Shown: positions 63,188 through 64,000 of the stretch, piece by piece
Layout: each line of letters starts with the position of its first letter
Position numbering within the stretch: the stretch's first letter is position 1
From: Nocardiopsis alborubida
GTDB taxonomy: Bacteria > Actinomycetota > Actinomycetes > Streptosporangiales > Streptosporangiaceae
Assembly: GCF_012396365.1 (NCBI RefSeq)
Contig: NZ_JAAXPG010000018.1
Span: 62,001-126,000, forward strand
Direction of reading: 5' to 3'
Length of the DNA: 64,000 nucleotides
Notes under the pieces: generated by a model
Databases searched by the model: none
What the model was told of the DNA's origin: nothing
Seen by the model: only the letters and a program-made list of their open reading frames with translations
Program-made: the position numbers and the translations under genes

Positions 63188-64000
63188 TCAGCGGGGCAGG
63201 GGCAGTGTGGGGATCCTGACCACCGGCTGGGACCGCTTGGTCCGGGCGGCGATGGCCTCCTGGCCGACGTCGGGGTAGTCGGTGATGAACCCGTCGACCT
63301 TCCAGCCCAGGACGGTGTCCATCCGGGAGCGCTCGTTGATGGTGTAGGGCATGATCTCCATCCCCGCCGCGTGGACCCGCTCCACGTAGGCGGCGTCGAT
63401 GGTGGTGTGGTTGGGGTTGATCATCTGCGCCCAGTCGTGCTCGTCGATACTGCTCTCGGGGACCCGCCCGAGCAGGGCGTGCGGCACGGAGGGGAGCAGG
63501 TCCTTGGAGCGCCGCACCGCCTCCCAGTCGAAGCTCTGCACGACGAGGCGGCGGGGCTCACCGGCCGGGTTGGGCTCCAGCCAGGTTCCGCGCTCGGTCA
63601 GCTCGTCGGCGACCTCCTGCTCGATGCCCGGGTAGAGCTCGGGCTCCTTGAGTTCCAGGAAGAGGTTGAGGTCCAGTTCCTCCATGCGGTCGAGCCCCTC
63701 CGCGAAGGTGGGGACGGTCTCCCCCGCGAAGGAGGGGTCGAACCACTCACCGGCGTCGAGCCTGCGGACCTCCTCCATGGTGAAGTCGCTGACCTCGTAG
63801 GAGCCGCGGTCGGGGAAGACCTCCTCGACGTCGGTGGTGCGTTCGAGGGTGGTGTCGTGCATGAGGACGAGGACGTCGTCCTTCGTGCGCTGGACGTCGA
63901 CCTCCACGGTCTCGGCTCCGAGCCGGTCGGCGGCGTCCAGGGCCGCCAGGGTGTTCTCGGGCGCGTGACCGGAGGCTCCGCGGTGGGAGACGGCGATCAA
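63188..64000 (-). CDS. Glycerophosphodiester phosphodiesterase (cut by window edge)
   Basis: The window holds the C-terminal 270 residues; the start lies beyond the right edge (the codon at the boundary, TTG, is probably internal). GDPD catalytic elements are present: SHRGASGHAPENTLAALD (catalytic His-Arg and Glu), VEVDVQRTKDDVLVLMHDTTLERTT (metal Glu/Asp and second His, quoted in part), LFLELKEPE, and the end GWKVDGFITDYPD. It hydrolyses glycerophosphodiesters or related lipid/teichoic phosphodiesters. Whether it carries a signal peptide cannot be seen. Confidence 0.92.
   Translation of the reverse strand: MIAVSHRGASGHAPENTLAALDAADRLGAETVEVDVQRTKDDVLVLMHDTTLERTTDVEEVFPDRGSYEVSDFTMEEVRRLDAGEWFDPSFAGETVPTFAEGLDRMEELDLNLFLELKEPELYPGIEQEVADELTERGTWLEPNPAGEPRRLVVQSFDWEAVRRSKDLLPSVPHALLGRVPESSIDEHDWAQMINPNHTTIDAAYVERVHAAGMEIMPYTINERSRMDTVLGWKVDGFITDYPDVGQEAIAARTKRSQPVVRIPTLPLPR

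Overview
The window reads as chromosomal DNA of a very GC-rich filamentous actinomycete, most likely Nocardiopsis or a close relative. The evidence is about 72% GC, many GTG and TTG starts, TANNNT promoters placed 6-8 nt before start codons, a complete ergothioneine set egtABCD, menaquinone synthesis, and a DasR-type operator before a hexosaminidase. The genus is an inference. I see no tRNA, rRNA, CRISPR array, transposase or phage gene; gene density and base composition look like ordinary core and near-core chromosome.

Layout. 1-6.4 kb: rnj (cut by the left edge) coupled to dapA, a small holin-like membrane protein, an acetyltransferase, menA, a lipoprotein plus a small membrane protein, a methyltransferase, and dapB. 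6.5-10.9 kb: ergothioneine operon egtA-B-C-D on the minus strand. 11.1-18.4 kb: nat and a five-gene peptide-type ABC importer whose binding protein carries a C-terminal membrane anchor instead of a lipobox. 18.8-25 kb: plus-strand YdjM-like hydrolase, O-methyltransferase, sbcDC and a small membrane protein. 25.1-28.3 kb: a flavin/F420-type oxidoreductase and a CopD-CtaG fusion with a BlaI-like operator. 28.8-32.9 kb: a dihydroorotase/allantoinase-like protein, alanine dehydrogenase and an OSBS/NSAR-like enolase-superfamily protein; the first and third have lost nearly all catalytic residues. 33.1-38.4 kb: MaoC dehydratase, then a convergent envelope-glycan type cluster of two glycosyltransferases and a membrane-anchored methyltransferase. 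39.2-45.4 kb: superoxide dismutase, MocR regulator divergent from a DUF3291 gene, SGNH hydrolase behind a possible mini-ORF, and rocD. 45.7-50.5 kb: acyl-CoA synthetase, a DUF368-DedA pair (both families linked to undecaprenyl-phosphate recycling), and thiD behind a TPP riboswitch. 50.7-64 kb: AGCS symporter, DUF6457 protein, two GT4 glycosyltransferases, aminotransferase with divergent LysR regulator, a coiled-coil orphan, an EamA transporter, a GH20 hexosaminidase under a dre site, a D-serine dehydratase-like enzyme, and GDPD (cut by the right edge).

How it works together. Several blocks serve the cell envelope: diaminopimelate synthesis (dapA, dapB), carrier-lipid recycling (DUF368, DedA), glycan assembly (four glycosyltransferases), and amino-sugar and D-amino-acid handling (GH20, D-serine dehydratase-like). 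Redox defence (egt operon, superoxide dismutase) and amino-acid nitrogen metabolism (ald, rocD, two aminotransferase-type proteins) form the other themes. The most unusual items are the two apparent pseudoenzymes flanking ald, the adjacent carrier-lipid translocases, and the predicted DasR and BlaI operators.
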